A stretch of 64,000 nt of DNA. Origin: Hemileia vastatrix. Taxonomy: Eukaryota; Basidiomycota; Pucciniomycetes; Pucciniales; Zaghouaniaceae. The position numbers and the translations under genes were made by a program. The notes beneath the pieces are model-generated. The model was not told where the DNA came from. It did not search any database and saw only the letters and a list, made by a program, of their open reading frames with translations. Below, piece by piece: positions 1 to 13,100 of this stretch. The DNA lies in NCBI GenBank assembly GCA_030280995.1, contig JASXTE010000128.1, forward strand, positions 48,136 to 112,135. Reading direction: 5' to 3'. Each line of letters opens with the position of its first letter. The first letter of the stretch is position 1.

Positions 1-68
1 CTCCAACACTCCAAGAAATAGAAACAGAAAGCATCTTGAGACAGGAAGAAACAATTTGTTGAAATTGA

Positions 69-3000
69 TCAACGAGCAGCACCTTTCTTTCTTGCAAGAG
101 CAGCTTGAGCGTAACCTCTGAAGTCCAACTTTCTCGATTCTGGAAGCCAAGCTCCGTTGTTGATGACTAGAACCTTCATTCTCTCGTGGTAGCTCAAGTT
201 GGAGAGTAGTTTAGGGGTGATCAAGAAGTACCTGTTGAGGTGAGGAAAGAGAAATGACAAAAGTGATTCAGGGAATTGTCAGTTGACACTCTCGTCGAAG
301 AAGCTCGAAATCGAACACAAACGAAAGAACGTCGAACTGCTTTCAAGTTCTCCTCAAGATACTCACTGACTAGCCTCTGGACGACAAGTGACTTGGACCA
401 TTTGATCGTGAACAGCTCTTTCTGCTCTTTGATCCATACCTTGATTGATCTCGTCGACGACTGAGAATGGAGAGACGGCCAGTTGAAGTAGAGACATGAG
501 GTACATGATAGTCGATAGAGAACGTTCCTGAGGAACGGAAGAATGAGAATAGAGTGAAGTTCGAGCAATGGGTAAGTGTCAGGTCAGCAAAGGCGAGATA
601 TCTTTCGGACAAAGTGCTCACGACGTTTCGTTTCTTTTAATACTCACTCCTCCAGATTGCCTGGTGCCAGTCAAAAGAGTCAATTGTTCGGTTTCTCTGA
701 ACTTGACCAGAATGTCGATTCCCCATTTGGAGTAATCTTCATCTCTAGAGATACGAACTTCTCCAGCACAACCTAGACGTTCGAAAGAAGCAGAGAACTT
801 TTGACTGACTCTGTTGACGAGAACTTCCAAAGAAGGAATCCATTTGCTCTAATAGATTTCCCAAGAAAGCACAGAAGTGAGAGAAAAGTCAGTTCAAAGC
901 TCAGTAAGGAGAAACTGACATGCTTCTGAGTCTCGCACGCTTCTGCAAACTCACCTCCAATTTCTTGATCTGATGCTCAGCGTCAGCCTTTTCCTTCTCC
1001 TTCTCATCGACACTAGCTCTCAATCTCTTCAACTTCTCTTGTCTTTCCTTGTACTGTTCGATGACAGCTGGATTGACACTTTGAGCCAGGTCCAAAGAAG
1101 CTCTTTCAGTTTCCAATTCACCTTTCAATACGTCCGTATCTCTTTCCAATTCTTCTTGAGAGAGCGATTGAACTTCTGCCATTAGATCTGGAGCTGCCGA
1201 ATGTAGAAGATCGTGAGCTTTGTTATGCAATGTAGATGCTCTGGTTTTGTTTTGCAGATACTTCTGTTTGTTGGCTTGAGCTGCTCTCTCGGCGTCTTTG
1301 AAAGAATTGTTGGCTACTCTGTAGAGGTCTTCGACGTATCTGAGCATGACTTCGTGTTGAAGGAGTTGAAGAGTGTATGAATCGAATTCGTAACGAGTTG
1401 CGAGTTGAAGTTTCAGAAGATCCTGTAGAGCAAAAAGAAGAGGAGAAACGAAGAGAGTCGAGCTTCGCTCAGCACGTAATTCCGAGGTTCCGACGAAAGG
1501 ATGCTCTTTTTTTCAACGTGAAGCCTACTAACCTTGCCACTCTTGACCATTTGAAGACGCTTCTTACCCAACCCTTCCAACTTTCTTTGGCATTCACGTT
1601 CTTCGTCTCTTGCAGAAGGTTGCTTGCGTAGTTTTTGAAGCTCTTTCTGTCTAGTTCCTATTGAGATGGAGAACGAAAAGTGGGAGACGAACAGGAGTGA
1701 GAAATTGTCGACTCGACACGTCTGCTTTCGAGTTCGATGGATAGAATCCTCTCACTATCTCTTCTACTCACCAAGATCGACTTTTGCCCTTTCCCAATTT
1801 GCACGAAGCTTTCCGGCTTCTTTCTTCTTTTCGTCCATTTCCAACTGTACGATTGGATGAAGAGATCGGACGATAACGCAAGTAAAAGTAACGATGAGCG
1901 AGCTGTAGAGAATACGCATAGCCAAACTCGCAACTCACCCTCTCAGCCTTCAGCGCATCTTTCTTCTTGTAAAGCTTTTCCAAGCTTTTGCCCAATTCAC
2001 CAGTCTTTGCTTCTCTCCTTCTGATCTCATTGACGTTGTCCAGCATTTGTTTCTCTAGATTCGCCTTGTGATTTGGATCGACGACTTTAGTGAAAGTTCC
2101 GTGGAATGCTTTCTCATAAGTGGTAGTTTGAGCTTGTCTGTTTCCATAATTTGACTTGGTAACGGTAGAGATGGAGATTCCAGCGACAAATCTCGTGAGT
2201 TGACCAGATCTTTCAACCGCTTGGATGTCCACTCTGTTCTCGTCGAGCGTAACGGGCTGTGAAGGGATCAGGAGCGAGCAAGGGGAGAGAAAGATGATGA
2301 GGAATCTACTCGAAAGATTTGAACACGCCGAGCGGAACTTACAATCATGTGAAGCTTGGAGCTATGGCAAAGGTAGTTGAGAACTCCTTCGGGTGCAGTC
2401 ACCAGATTCGAGAGGTAGTCATCGAAGCCTAGCCTTTGGACCTGTTTTGCGGAAGACGAGATGAGCAAAAGAAAGGCAAGAGTCAGAAAAAATTGATTCA
2501 CTCCCCTCGTTCGATCACTCGTTTCGACACTCACTTCCTGCACTAGCATTGGATGGTTATGACCAGCCATCTTTCCCAAGTTTGAAATATCTGCGGTGTT
2601 GATCCTGAGTCTCTGTTTCTCCATTTCCTTCCAGAAGTTATCGTGATCGACCTTGTTCTCACAAACGAAAGTCTGAAGAAGGAGCAGAAAAAGAGAGATA
2701 GCGACCGAGCAAAGCAACAGTGAGTGGTCAGAAAAACGAAAAAGAGAGGGGAGAGATCGATCTGATCATCGTTCTCATTTCGTCGACTCACCTTCAAAAC
2801 AGGCCAAGGAAGAATGTTCTCGACAGCTCTTGCGTATCTAGGATCTCTGACAGAGAGTTCGAGCATGACAGGCTCATGAATCTTTGATTGAAACATTGCT
2901 CTGTTTTCTCTCAACCAATTGAGAGCTGCCGTAGTATCTCTCTCGTGTTGCAAGAATCTCATCCGAGCAACTTTGTGATCGTCGAGAGCCGAGAGTCTGT

Positions 3001-5687
3001 AAGAAGTAAAGATGAAAATGACGAGGAAAATGGGGATAAGACATGTCAGAAGAAAGGAATCGTAACTCATCGAAACGAGAAGCGAGAGTTATGATCGATT
3101 CCTTCTAAACTCACTTTCTTTGAATGTCGTCCCTGTTCTGAATGATAGCTCTGGAAGCAGCAGAGTTCTCGTCTTGTTCTTCTGCTAAATCTTGAATGTC
3201 AGCAGCAACCTTTCTTCCTTCAGCATTGATCTCTTTCTGTAAGATTCGTAAGAATGAATATGGGAAGGGAGGAAAGAGTGATTGATGAGTGTGATCTCGA
3301 TGATGTCCTGTAATTCGAAAAGCTACTCACGATTCTCTTCTCATAACCACTAGTATCGATTCTCTCGGGTTCATTATCAATCTGATTTTCCAAAGTCTCT
3401 ATTTGCTTTTCCAACTTTTCCAATCTCTTCTTTCTATCAGCTTCTCTTTTCTTAATAGAAGTCATATCCGACATTAAATCTTCACTCTTCTTTTCAATCT
3501 CTTCCAATTTCCCAGCCAATTTCTTATAATCTTTTTCTTGTTCTTTCAATTTTCTGAAATTGGTGTCCTTTCTCAATTTCAATTTCTGACCATGTTCTGA
3601 AATCTTTTCCAATTCTCTTTCGAGAGGTTCGTTTTCAGCACGTAATCTTTCCAATTCTCTTTTAGAGGCTTTCATGTCGATTCTGGATTGATCATATTCT
3701 TTCTTTGCTTTGGTGTACTCTGCAAATGGGATTCTGAGTTGAAGAATTTCGATCTGAAAAGGAAGGATCGAGAGAAGATGACAAGAAGAGAATTCAGTCA
3801 TTCATTATTCTGTTTTCTCTTTTCTGTACTCCTCCTTTCTTTTCAACTTTATCAAACGAGGTCAGACCACTCACCTTTCTTTCGATTCTCTGTCTCTCTT
3901 CATATCTCCTAACATCTCTTTCCAAAGCATGATTTCTCTCTTCCAAGTTATTCATCTCATTAATTTCCGACTCTAACTTGGTCATCTGCAACCTAAGTGA
4001 AGAACCCAAATCAGTCAATTTCTGATGCCAAACGATCAAATCCTTCTCTCCTGCTGCCTTTTCAGTTTCTCTTAATAATTCTGGTGGACCCATCTGAAAG
4101 GAAAAGAAAGAGAGAGAGGAGATAGAAATGTTAGAAAAGAGATCGAGTAAAAACTTCAAAGAGGCATCGAATGAATTCAAGAGATTGAGACTATGGTCCC
4201 ATAAACTCTGAACTCGAAGGCAAGAAAGAAACAATACGTGGATCTTGGTACTCACTCTAGCGAAATCAGCTACCTTATCTTGAGGTAAGAAAGAACATAG
4301 ATTGTCTACTTGAATATCTAGAGCGTTTCTAACCGATTGACATTCCTTTTGAGTAGAGTTTTTATCTGTAGAATTCCGATGAACAAGATAGGCATTAGAG
4401 AAGAGTTACGAACAAAGAAGTCAGTCAATATATCATCGAAAGAAGTTTACTCAGCGCGAAGGTTCTTCTCCCTAATGGAATCAAATCAATCTCTATACTA
4501 ACCATTCAAGAACCACGCAGAAGAATTATCAGATCTATTCAAAACTCTCTTAATGACTGGATTCTGTTCCCCAGTTCTAGCTTGTAATTCGATTTCAATA
4601 TAACCTTCATCATGACCTTTTTTAACAAAACTAGCGATATCTTTAGCTCTTCCCAAAATCTTTGTTGGGAAACCTAATCCTAAAGCAATAGCACAAACAA
4701 TGGTTGATTTACCAGTACCATTTGGACCAATGATCATATTCAAATGAGGTCCAGGATGGAATTCAGTAAAGGAATAAGTGACGAAGTTTTCTAATTTCAC
4801 TCTGACGATTGAACCTGGTAGATATCTGAGAGAAGGGAAGAAGGGTGAGGAGGGTTGGAAGAAGTGTCAAAAGATAAAGTTGAGCAAGAAGGTCGATGAG
4901 GGAGATTAGATTATGGGGAAGTGCAAGAGGAAGGGTGATGAGAAGACCTTCTGTCACATTCAACTCTCTCTCTTCGAAGACGAACACGAAGGAAATGAGT
5001 GTAACTATCATTTCGACATCCTTTCCTGCACAACTCTCGTTCATAAGAGAGAATGTATGCGCCCTCTTTCTTCTTCTCTTCCGACTGAGTCCCAGGAGTC
5101 TCCCTCCCTTCCTCCCTCGTTATCCCCTGACCCTCCCGATTCTCCTTCTGAATGTCAACTACTGGTATCACATCATGATGAAAAGGAGAATCGATAAAGG
5201 GAACAGCGCATTGCCAAATGTCCAGAGACACGCAGCCAATCTCTCCCTCTATTCACGTTCTACTCTTGACTTTCGTGTGGCTCCCTCTCTCGTGCCTCAC
5301 TGTCACTATCGAAGTCAGCTTTCCCTTAACATATCCATTTCCATTTCTATAGATCAACTTATCATTTCCCTTATCGCGTTTGAGGGATCTCACTACTCAC
5401 CCATCTTTACTTCTCTGACTTTGCATTCTAGCTGCTCTCTCTGCCAAAGAAGCTTCTTGAGGATTGTCTAGATCCAATTCCTCCTCATCGTCACGATTAC
5501 GGTTTGTACGAGGTTTCTTTCTACTTCTATTTGATTCATCTTCATCTTCTTCTTCTTGTTGATCTTGAGTTCCACCACTCATTAGTTGATCTACTTGTGA
5601 AGATGGATCATCTTGCTCTTCTTCTTCTTGACGATTTGAACGACGTGATTGGTTCGGTCTCGATTCTGAATCTGAATCGATCTCCAT
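69..5687 (-). CDS. SMC5: SMC5, structural maintenance of chromosomes 5
   Basis: ATPase core of the nuclear Smc5-Smc6 complex, which acts in recombinational repair and resolution of joined chromosomes. Reconstructed exons, 5' to 3' on the minus strand: 5687-5401, 4825-4503, 4365-4256, 4093-3875, 3753-3331, 3236-3115, 2996-2792, 2672-2535, 2441-2343, 2256-1939, 1844-1772, 1657-1533, 1422-955, 848-648, 527-367, 231-69. They sum to 3435 nt, or 1144 aa, slightly longer than yeast Smc5. Residues 1-95 are an acidic, disordered leader. The Walker A GPNGTGKST is at about 129-137. Long coiled coils flank a hinge in the middle. The ABC signature SGGERS (about 1035-1040) is split by an intron between GG and ER. 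The Walker B FSVVDEINQGMD ends at the catalytic D1062/E1063, and a YFLITPKLL block closes the protein. Intron 1 is unusually long (575 bp). The start was chosen at the first Met of the acidic leader; a more upstream Met at 5837 would overlap the HUT1 promoter. Confidence 0.95.
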
Positions 5688-5857
5688 CTTTCGACAAGAT
5701 GAATGCGCGAGATTCACGAGATTTGATGATAGTCTTGGAAGAAGAAAGAGAGAAAGAGGTGACCTGTTTTGATAGTCAGTCGGCGTTTCGGTGTTTGATT
5801 CTCTCGCTGGCATCTTGGAATCTGTTGTTCTCTGCAACTTTGCTCTCTCTCTTCAAC
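5688..5857. promoter_or_regulatory. Short divergent promoter, SMC5 / HUT1
   Basis: Only about 170 bp separate the SMC5 start on the minus strand from the HUT1 start on the plus strand, so both promoters and 5' leaders must share it. I see no clear TATA box. A bidirectional promoter is inferred from the geometry alone. Confidence 0.5.
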
Positions 5858-7615
5858 ATGACATCGAATCCATCGTCGATCACAGCTTTAATAATCTGCG
5901 TGACATCGATTTACACATTCTTTCTACTTTGGGGATTACTTCAAGAAAGAATCACAACCACTGCATACAATCTACCGATCGGCCCACTCCATCCAACTTC
6001 ACAATCAAGGCAGGAATATTTCAAATCTCCTCTCTTTTTAAACACTGTACAAGCCTTCTTCTCTACGTCAGTCGCTGCCATCTATCTATTATTCAGGCAG
6101 GCCACATCTAATGATACAGCTACTTCCAAAGATGCAGGAAAGACTTTGATGCAAATCTGGGGTTTGTCTGCTCTGACTTCCAAAGGTGCATCTCAAATCC
6201 AGAAACCCAATTCCAAATCTACATCATCAAATCCAACTTCCTTTTCTCCATTATTATCCAAATATCTTTTGATATCATTATTTCAATCCCTATCTTCTCA
6301 ATTAGGTTTACTTTCTCTATCTCATGGAATCTCCTATCCAACCTTGATCTTGGGTAAATCATGCAAATTAATCCCAGTTCTATTAATGAACCTATTATTA
6401 TATAGAAGGAAATTCCCACCACATAAATATCTAGTAGTCTTTTTAGTAACTCTTGGGATTTCTTTATTCATGTTATTCTCTCCTTCTTCTTCTTCAAAGA
6501 AAGGTGGTGGTTCTTCATCTCTTATAGGTTCATTGTTATTATTCTCTAATTTAATGTTGGATGGTGCTACCAATTCTACTCAAGATCAAGTCTTTACAAC
6601 TCATCATATTTTGGGAAGTCAAATGATGTTGATTATGAATCTGTTGAGTTTCGCTTTGTTAAGTTTCAGTTTGGTTTTACCTATACCTTATATTCCTTTG
6701 ATTAACCCCAATCCTTTGATGGGAAATGAATTGGGTAAAGCTTTGGAATTCATTAAAAGACATCCTGAAATTGTAAGAGACGTTTTGGCTTATGCTTTGG
6801 CTGGTGCTTTGGGTCAGATCTCCATCTTTGAAACGCTAGAGAGGTTTGGGAGCTTGACGCTGGTTAGCATTACAGTGAGTATCTCTTTCTTGGGTCAGAA
6901 AAAAGAACGAATAGATTGAATGGGGAAGGATAGAGATGGCATTTTGATTCTTTACTTTGATGTGGGAGGTTTGGAAGAGTAAGGTTTGGAAGATTGTGGG
7001 GGAAAGACCTCGATGCTTCGAGTCTACAATTTCCAAAAGACAGATCTATAGAAACTCTCGATGACAAAAAGAGAGAAGGAACAAATCGCTTCTTCAAATA
7101 GGAGAGCGCTCATCAGGTTCGATTGAGAGAACATCAAAGGCCTCGAGCAAGTTTCGAGAGAATCAGAGGTTTATCATTCAGCAAAAAATCTCACTTTCCA
7201 TATATTTATTCAAGCTCCTAGTTCTCTCTCGATCTCTCATTACGCCTGCTCAAGAAAAAACCCAAAACATTTATTGTTTCCCTTTCGTCTTCGATTTGTC
7301 TCTGACCTTTTTTCTATTCTCTCTTCCTCTCTCTTTCAGGTGACTCGAAAACTCTTTACAATGTTACTTTCCCTTTTCGTTTATAATCATCAACTATCTC
7401 CTCTTCAATGGATAGGAGTGGTGACTGTCTTTTTGGGTATCGGTGTCGAGGCCAGAGAAAGTAGAAAGGCTAAGTTGAAATCGAAAACGGTCTCGAAGGA
7501 AAATTCGAAGAAACCATCGATATCGACATCGAATGGGAAGTTTCAAAGTGAGAATGGGGAACAGAAAGTGAATGGAAATGGGATTGAGAACGGGAAAGGT
7601 GGGAAGATTGAATAG
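5858..7615 (+). CDS. HUT1: HUT1-type UDP-galactose / nucleotide-sugar transporter
   Basis: Multi-spanning ER/Golgi membrane protein of the drug/metabolite transporter superfamily (SLC35B1/Hut1), importing UDP-sugars or ATP-linked substrates into the ER lumen. Exons 5858-6874 and 7340-7615 give 430 aa, close to family length. The start was chosen where yeast Hut1 begins: a short leader, then a first membrane helix followed by LLQERITTTAY. The intron splits the typical FGSLTLVSIT / VTRKLFTMLLSL motif exactly in phase, and the segment after it carries the conserved LSPLQWIGVVTVFLGIGVEA helix. The tail is basic and Ser/Lys/Asn rich. The reading frame stays open upstream to 5504, but that part lies over the SMC5 first exon and is not family sequence. 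The 465-bp intron is long for this locus. Confidence 0.93.
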
Positions 7616-7750
7616 AAAAGGAAGGTACGAATGACTTGGAAAAGTCAAGTTAAGATAGAATTCAATGGACAATGCTTAGAAATGATAAAAGTAATACTTT
7701 AGACTTACAATCTTAATTTTAATAACTTATGGAAAATGAAAACCCTTCTT

Positions 7751-8011
7751 TTATTGCGTTTCTTCTGAGAGAGACGATAATCTTCTTAGGTCGAGAGTGT
7801 CGTAGCACTCCTGAACTCTCCCTCGAAAGCTTTGAGTTTCTGGTTGAGAAAGCTTCACAGACATCACTGTCTCGATTGGAAGATTCTTTTTGGAGGGAGT
7901 CTCAGGGAAGAATGAGTCCCTGCGGGGTAGGTTGATCAAAGAAGTTTCACGTGCTCGTCCAATGACGTCGTTGACGAGTTTGAGGTTGGCTTTTGGTTCA
8001 GAGGATTCCAT
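7751..8011 (-). CDS. Possible small protein, 86 aa, unknown
   Basis: Unspliced frame beginning MESSEPKANLKLVNDVIGRA, with codon choice like its neighbours; the stop codon overlaps an AATAAA-like signal (CAATAAAAG). It lies convergent to the HUT1 3' end and divergent from the secreted gene at 8151. No domain, signal peptide or membrane segment is visible. It could equally be a chance frame inside the promoter region of the next gene. Confidence 0.3.
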   Translation of the reverse strand: MESSEPKANLKLVNDVIGRARETSLINLPRRDSFFPETPSKKNLPIETVMSVKLSQPETQSFRGRVQECYDTLDLRRLSSLSEETQ

Positions 8012-8072
8012 TAGCTTTGATCGAAGAGCCCGAGATAAGCGGATACGATTAAATGATGGTGCTTAGAAGAAG

Positions 8073-8079
8073 TATAAAA
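8073..8079 (+). promoter_or_regulatory. TATA box of the PhlG-like gene
   Basis: TATAAAA within AGTATAAAAGGG, 72 bp upstream of the ATG at 8151, at a plausible distance for a strong regulated promoter. Most other genes in the window show no such element. Confidence 0.5.
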
Positions 8080-8150
8080 GGGATCTTGTTTTCTAAACCT
8101 TTCGCCTGCATTTCTTCTCTTTGTCTCAAACTTTCAGACAACTTTCCGAC

Positions 8151-9605
8151 ATGAAGTCCTCTCTCGTTTCCACTCTACTGATTGCCTCAATAGCCTTCAG
8201 TGCCACAAGTGCTCTTCCAGCGTGAGTTCGAAACCTAATTCCAAAACTAGAGGTTTCTCTCAAGTCTCATGTTGATTTCCCGCTCAAAGACGACTCTACA
8301 CTCATCCATTCAAAAAATCGATTCTCGAATAGCGCACCAGCAGGTCAAATACCATATACTCTCTATCAATTAGAGTTACAAGATCAACTTGCAAAGAACC
8401 AAGCAGCAGTCAAAGGAACGGAATATGAACCCTACTTCAGATCCGACCTTTTTGTTTACCCAGAGATGATTGAGCCTGGAAGACAAGCCATCGATTGTGA
8501 TACAGAGGCCATGAAACCAGAGTGAGTCTCCCCCATTTCTACTTTGCTTGGTCAAGATTCAAATTCACTGAAAAGGTCAACTTTCGAACTGACGTCGGAT
8601 CCATCTTCTTTGATGACAGCTTCTCTGACGTCAACACGCTTCTCGCTCCAGCTTCTACTCAACTTCGCCGGGAAAACGCTTGGTGTGCATACAAGGATGG
8701 ACAAGGTTACGTCTCAAGGTAAGAATTGTGGACTATGTTTTGGGATGTAAGACTCTGTTCTGATCCCTCTCTCATACACACACACTCTCTCTCTCTCTCT
8801 ATGCAGTCGTTCTCATTGGCCTGGAGTCACTCGCGATATGATCACTTGGTGGTTCTGGTGGCATTCTAAAGAAAGCGTTAGATACACTCTCTGGCATCCT
8901 TGGGGTCATGTCAGCATTTCTTCGTCCTATGCAGACAAGTTCGACGATCCTTCTTTGAACAACACCCAGAAGTTGTTGGGTGAGTTGATAAATGAAGAGA
9001 GACAGACTGAGACGCATCTCTAGAACCTCTTTCTTTGGCTTCTGCTCAACTCGAAATTCTCGTCCTTGATCTACTTGTCTTTTCAGGCTCTGTTCATCAT
9101 ATCACTGAGATCATTGGAGAAGAAGAGCAAACCATCGACATCCATTGGAAAAGGCCGAGCTACTTTGGTCTAGATGAGTGAGTGGCTTGTCATTCTTCTC
9201 GACTATTTCTTCACTTTTCTAACCCTTTCAATTCCAAATTATAATTTTCATCATGACAGAACGAAGTTCGAAGAGAACAAAATCGTAGCCTCTGCTTCTG
9301 GAGAAATCTCTGAAGGAAACAATTCTCCACTCAAGGCAGTCGACATGATTCATCTTTGGTACGAGACGGATTCAGGATTGGAATTGAGATCAAGATACTT
9401 TTTGGCAAACAATGTTCAAGTAAGGATCCCAATCTTGGGTCAACTTCTCCCAGTTGATAAGATCGCTAACCTCTTAGGAATCAAGAATGCTATCGTGGGT
9501 AGGAAATTGAGTTACCTTCAATTTCATCATGATCAACAGGAAATGACTCACTTGGCTTCTATCCTACCTGAACTTTATGAAAAGTTTGGAAATGGTGCAA
9601 AGTAG
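8151..9605 (+). CDS. Secreted PhlG-type hydrolase (DAPG hydrolase family)
   Basis: The family is named for bacterial PhlG, a zinc hydrolase that cleaves a C-C bond in 2,4-diacetylphloroglucinol. Exons 8151-8221, 8333-8521, 8620-8718, 8807-8979, 9087-9177 and 9260-9605 give 322 aa. A signal peptide is clear (MKSSLVSTLLIASIAFSATS, then ALPA). Family hallmarks: WWFWWHSKESVRYTLWHP (His139, His150, then His154), HHITEIIGEEE (Glu185), and a C-terminal FHHDQQEMTHLASILPELY with an H298-x3-E302 pair. These match the His/Glu zinc ligands expected for PhlG; which Glu serves as the third ligand is inference. Export from the cell would suit detoxifying or modifying an external phenolic compound. The actual substrate is unknown. 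A TATA box lies 72 bp upstream. Confidence 0.82.
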
Positions 9606-10155
9606 GTTTAGTAGGTCTGACAATGTTCCCTTTTCTTAAACCCTGAATTCAAAAAAGACTTCATGATCTCTGGACTGTTTAACTGTGATGACGAATGTTC
9701 GATCTGGGGCTTGACTGCTCAACTCTCTGCTCTCTCGTTGTTAGTTTCGGGTGAAGAATATCACCCCTTACTGATTTATATCCAAATTACAATCAGGAGA
9801 GAGGAGATGGAGCTCGACACGAGCTGCTTCTTGTAGTTTGGAGGGTCAGCGATGCTGTTCAGAGAACCCATCTCGGATTCTCTTCCATCTTGAAGATGCC
9901 CTTTTTCGCTCTCATTTTCAATTCGAATGTCTCATACGTATCCTCTTGACTTCTTCGTTGTCCTCTCACCGGAGTCTTGCACCAAGGAAAAAGAGATTGA
10001 TTAAATTTGTATGGGTTATGGGAGGGTTGGGTTCAACGCTTGAGGGCTGACTACCTGAGTCGAATCGAGTGTTTTTCCATCTTGTATGTACATAACCTCG
10101 ACATTGAAGAAGAAAGCCAAACTTTAAGAAGTGATAGAGAAGATTGGAGCTGAAA
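9606..10155. other. Intergenic, PhlG-like 3' to transporter 5'
   Basis: About 550 bp between two plus-strand genes, holding the 3' flank of the hydrolase and the promoter of the SulP transporter. I see no convincing gene or repeat. Confidence 0.5.
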
Positions 10156-13100
10156 ATGAGCCAAATTGATGAAGGTGAGCAAAGAAAGAGAGCAACGCAA
10201 TCTCGACTTTGCGCAAGACCTCATCATTCCCAGACCCATCTTCTCCTTTTCTCAAACCTCAAAGACGAATGGACTCCAACTGAATCTGATTCTACCTTTA
10301 CACAAAGAAGGGAAAGAACAACAACTTCAAGCAGCAGCAATCGAAGCTCGACTCTATTCTCAGGTCCAGTGCTACCTTTGAGAAGACCTTTGTCTCTGAT
10401 GGACTCGATGCCAACTTCTAACAATCATTCAAATCCAAAGACTCAATCTTCAACTTCCAAACCTCAATCTTCAGAGCCTTTCCCAAGAAGCGTCACTCTC
10501 GATTCTTCCCCTTACAACTTACCTTCCAATGCAACCACTCAAGCAAGAGAACTTCATCACAATCAGCAGAGAAACAGGCCTGCTTCTACTTTGGAATTCG
10601 GTATCAGAGGAAGATTGAGAAACACTTCAAATCCTTCCACTTACTCTGGCAATCATGTCACCTTCAACTCGGATCTAGAAGGTAATGGAGGAGCTTCCCA
10701 AAATCATTCCGGTTGGGCGTCTGGCTCGGGTTCGGGAGCAAGTGCTTTCAGTGGATTGGAAGGCAGAAGCTAGTGAGTATAAAGATTGATCTTCATTTGT
10801 TTAGGTTGGGAGTCAGAGCAAGATAGGAGCTAGAGGAGCTTATCAGCAAGAGATGCCAGGTGGAGAGCAACTTCTTCCCACTTTGAAGGTGATCGAGTCA
10901 CTTCTATACTCTTCCTGTTGCTTTGGTTGTCATCTGAAACCATTACTGATCTCTCTCCAAATCGCTGACTTCGATCTTTGCGTCTGTCTTGTCTCGATCA
11001 CAGCCGTTTTCAACCTATCCAAGACATTGGATCACCTCACTCGAACTCTCATGGCATTCCACCGATTCTATCTCAGTCCTATACCGCCTCTTCAAACACA
11101 ATTAGAGATTCAACAGCCCGTCTAGCAAGCATGGCGCTTCTAAGTGACGAAGAAGGTAGCACTGGAGGAAGTGGCTTCGAGAGAATCAACGAGGAAAGTC
11201 CAGAAGATTCACCAGGAAGTAAGAAGTTATCTCCATCATCATTCACCAATCATAAAGGTTTAAGTAATCTCAGTATGGCAATGAATGCTAGTGCAGAGAA
11301 CTCTAGAGGTACAAGTCCAGATGAAAGCAAGACTGTCAAAGGAATCGAAGCGACAGAATCGACTCCTCTCTTAGGTCTTCAAAACGTTCCTACTCCTCAT
11401 CCTCAAGGTTTGGTTCAAAGTCCAGCTCCATTCACAAGAGAAGGTCAAGAGTTCCCAAATCTAGAGATCTTGTCAAGCTCTGCAGTTGAGAGAGATCAAC
11501 AACAACTTCTTCGTGGAAGACAAAGTGGTAGATCAAACATTTCTTTTAGAGAGCCTCAATTACCCAAAGATAGGTCTGGATCTACAGAAATGAGCGGTAG
11601 TGGTACGAGTAGAAGGACCGCAAGCTCTTCAAGAAGTAGAGAAAGAGGATCGAGGTTGAGCGTCGGAAAAAGTGGAGATGAATCTGGAATCAGTCTTTCT
11701 CCTAGTGAAAGAGAAAGGGACGAATTCGATAGATCAAGAGGAAACACAAATCAAAGCAGGAACTCTTTTGGATATGGTGCTTTGGCTCAAGCTCAATATG
11801 CGATCGATTATAAAGATAAGGGTAAAAGCAAAGCTGATCCTGATGCAAGTGGTTTCTCTTTACCTCCTGATCATGATGAACAAGAAGAAGACGAAGATGA
11901 AGAATCAAGACCTTTACTCGGAAGAATCACATCCAAACTCAATCCATCGAATAAGATCAAAGCTTTATCCTCTTCGATTAAGAAATTGACCTTTTCAGAC
12001 GTTGTGGAAGCTGGAAAGGAACCTATCAGATTACTTCCTGCAGTCATCTTGGGATCTCTACTCAACATTCTAGACGGAGTCAGTTATGGAATGATCATGT
12101 TCCCCTCTGCCTATCCAATCTTTTCAAACTTTGGTGGAGATGGAGTTTCGGCTTTCTTTGTTACTTGTGTTTTATCTCAATTGGTTTATTCGACAATGTC
12201 AATCTTCAAAGGTGGAAATGGAAGTATGATGATCGAAGTAGTACCTTTCTTTCATATTTTGGTTAATATTATCATTGATGAGATTGGAGATGAAAATCCA
12301 AAAGCTGTCATTGCTACAGTCATGGTGGCTTTCGCTCTTTCTTCAATCTTGACTGGAATCGCTTTCTTGTTGATGGGTCTTTTGAGATTAGGAGTCTTGA
12401 TCGGTTATTTCCCTCGACATATCCTTGGTCAGTATTACTTCTCAATCATACTTTCGCCTTCAAGAAGTAGTTTCTCCCGTTCGAATACGACTTGTCGACA
12501 AGATGTGTAACACTGGCACTGACTTTCTCTCTCGCCCCCTTCATTTCCTTAGTTGGTTGCATTGGTGGAGTAGGAATATTCTTGATTGAAACAGGATTGG
12601 AAGTCTGCTCAAGATTGAAATCCGAAGACGGTTTCCAATACAATCTAGAAACTCTCAAGTACTTCTTCCAATCTTCTCACATGGTCAGTCTTTGGTTACC
12701 ACCTTTACTACTTGCAATCCTTTTGAGGTTTATCACTGCAAGGTTCCATCATCCTCTAGTCTTCCCAGGTTATTTCTTGGCAATTCCGGTTCTTTTCTAT
12801 CTGATTGCAGTCGTAGGATTAAGAATGCCATTAGATGATCTAAGACAATCGGGTTGGTTATTCGACATTGGAAAGGAAGCTGGGCAAGCTCCTTTCTATA
12901 GATTCTATACCTACTTTGATTTCTCACAGACAAGTATCAAAGCTCTATGGGCTACTATGCCGACTCAATTGGCACTGGTCTTCTTCGGAGTCCTTCATGT
13001 TCCATTGAATGTTCCAGCTCTGGGAATCAGTATTGGAGAAGACAACGTCAACACTGATAGGGAACTAGTCGCTCACGGAATATCAAACATCCTTGCCGGT

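Noticed and set aside
5504..5857. N-terminal extension of HUT1 by 118 residues in the same frame
   Set aside because: It overlaps the first coding exon of SMC5 on the other strand, is not transporter-like, and Hut1 proteins start just before the first helix.
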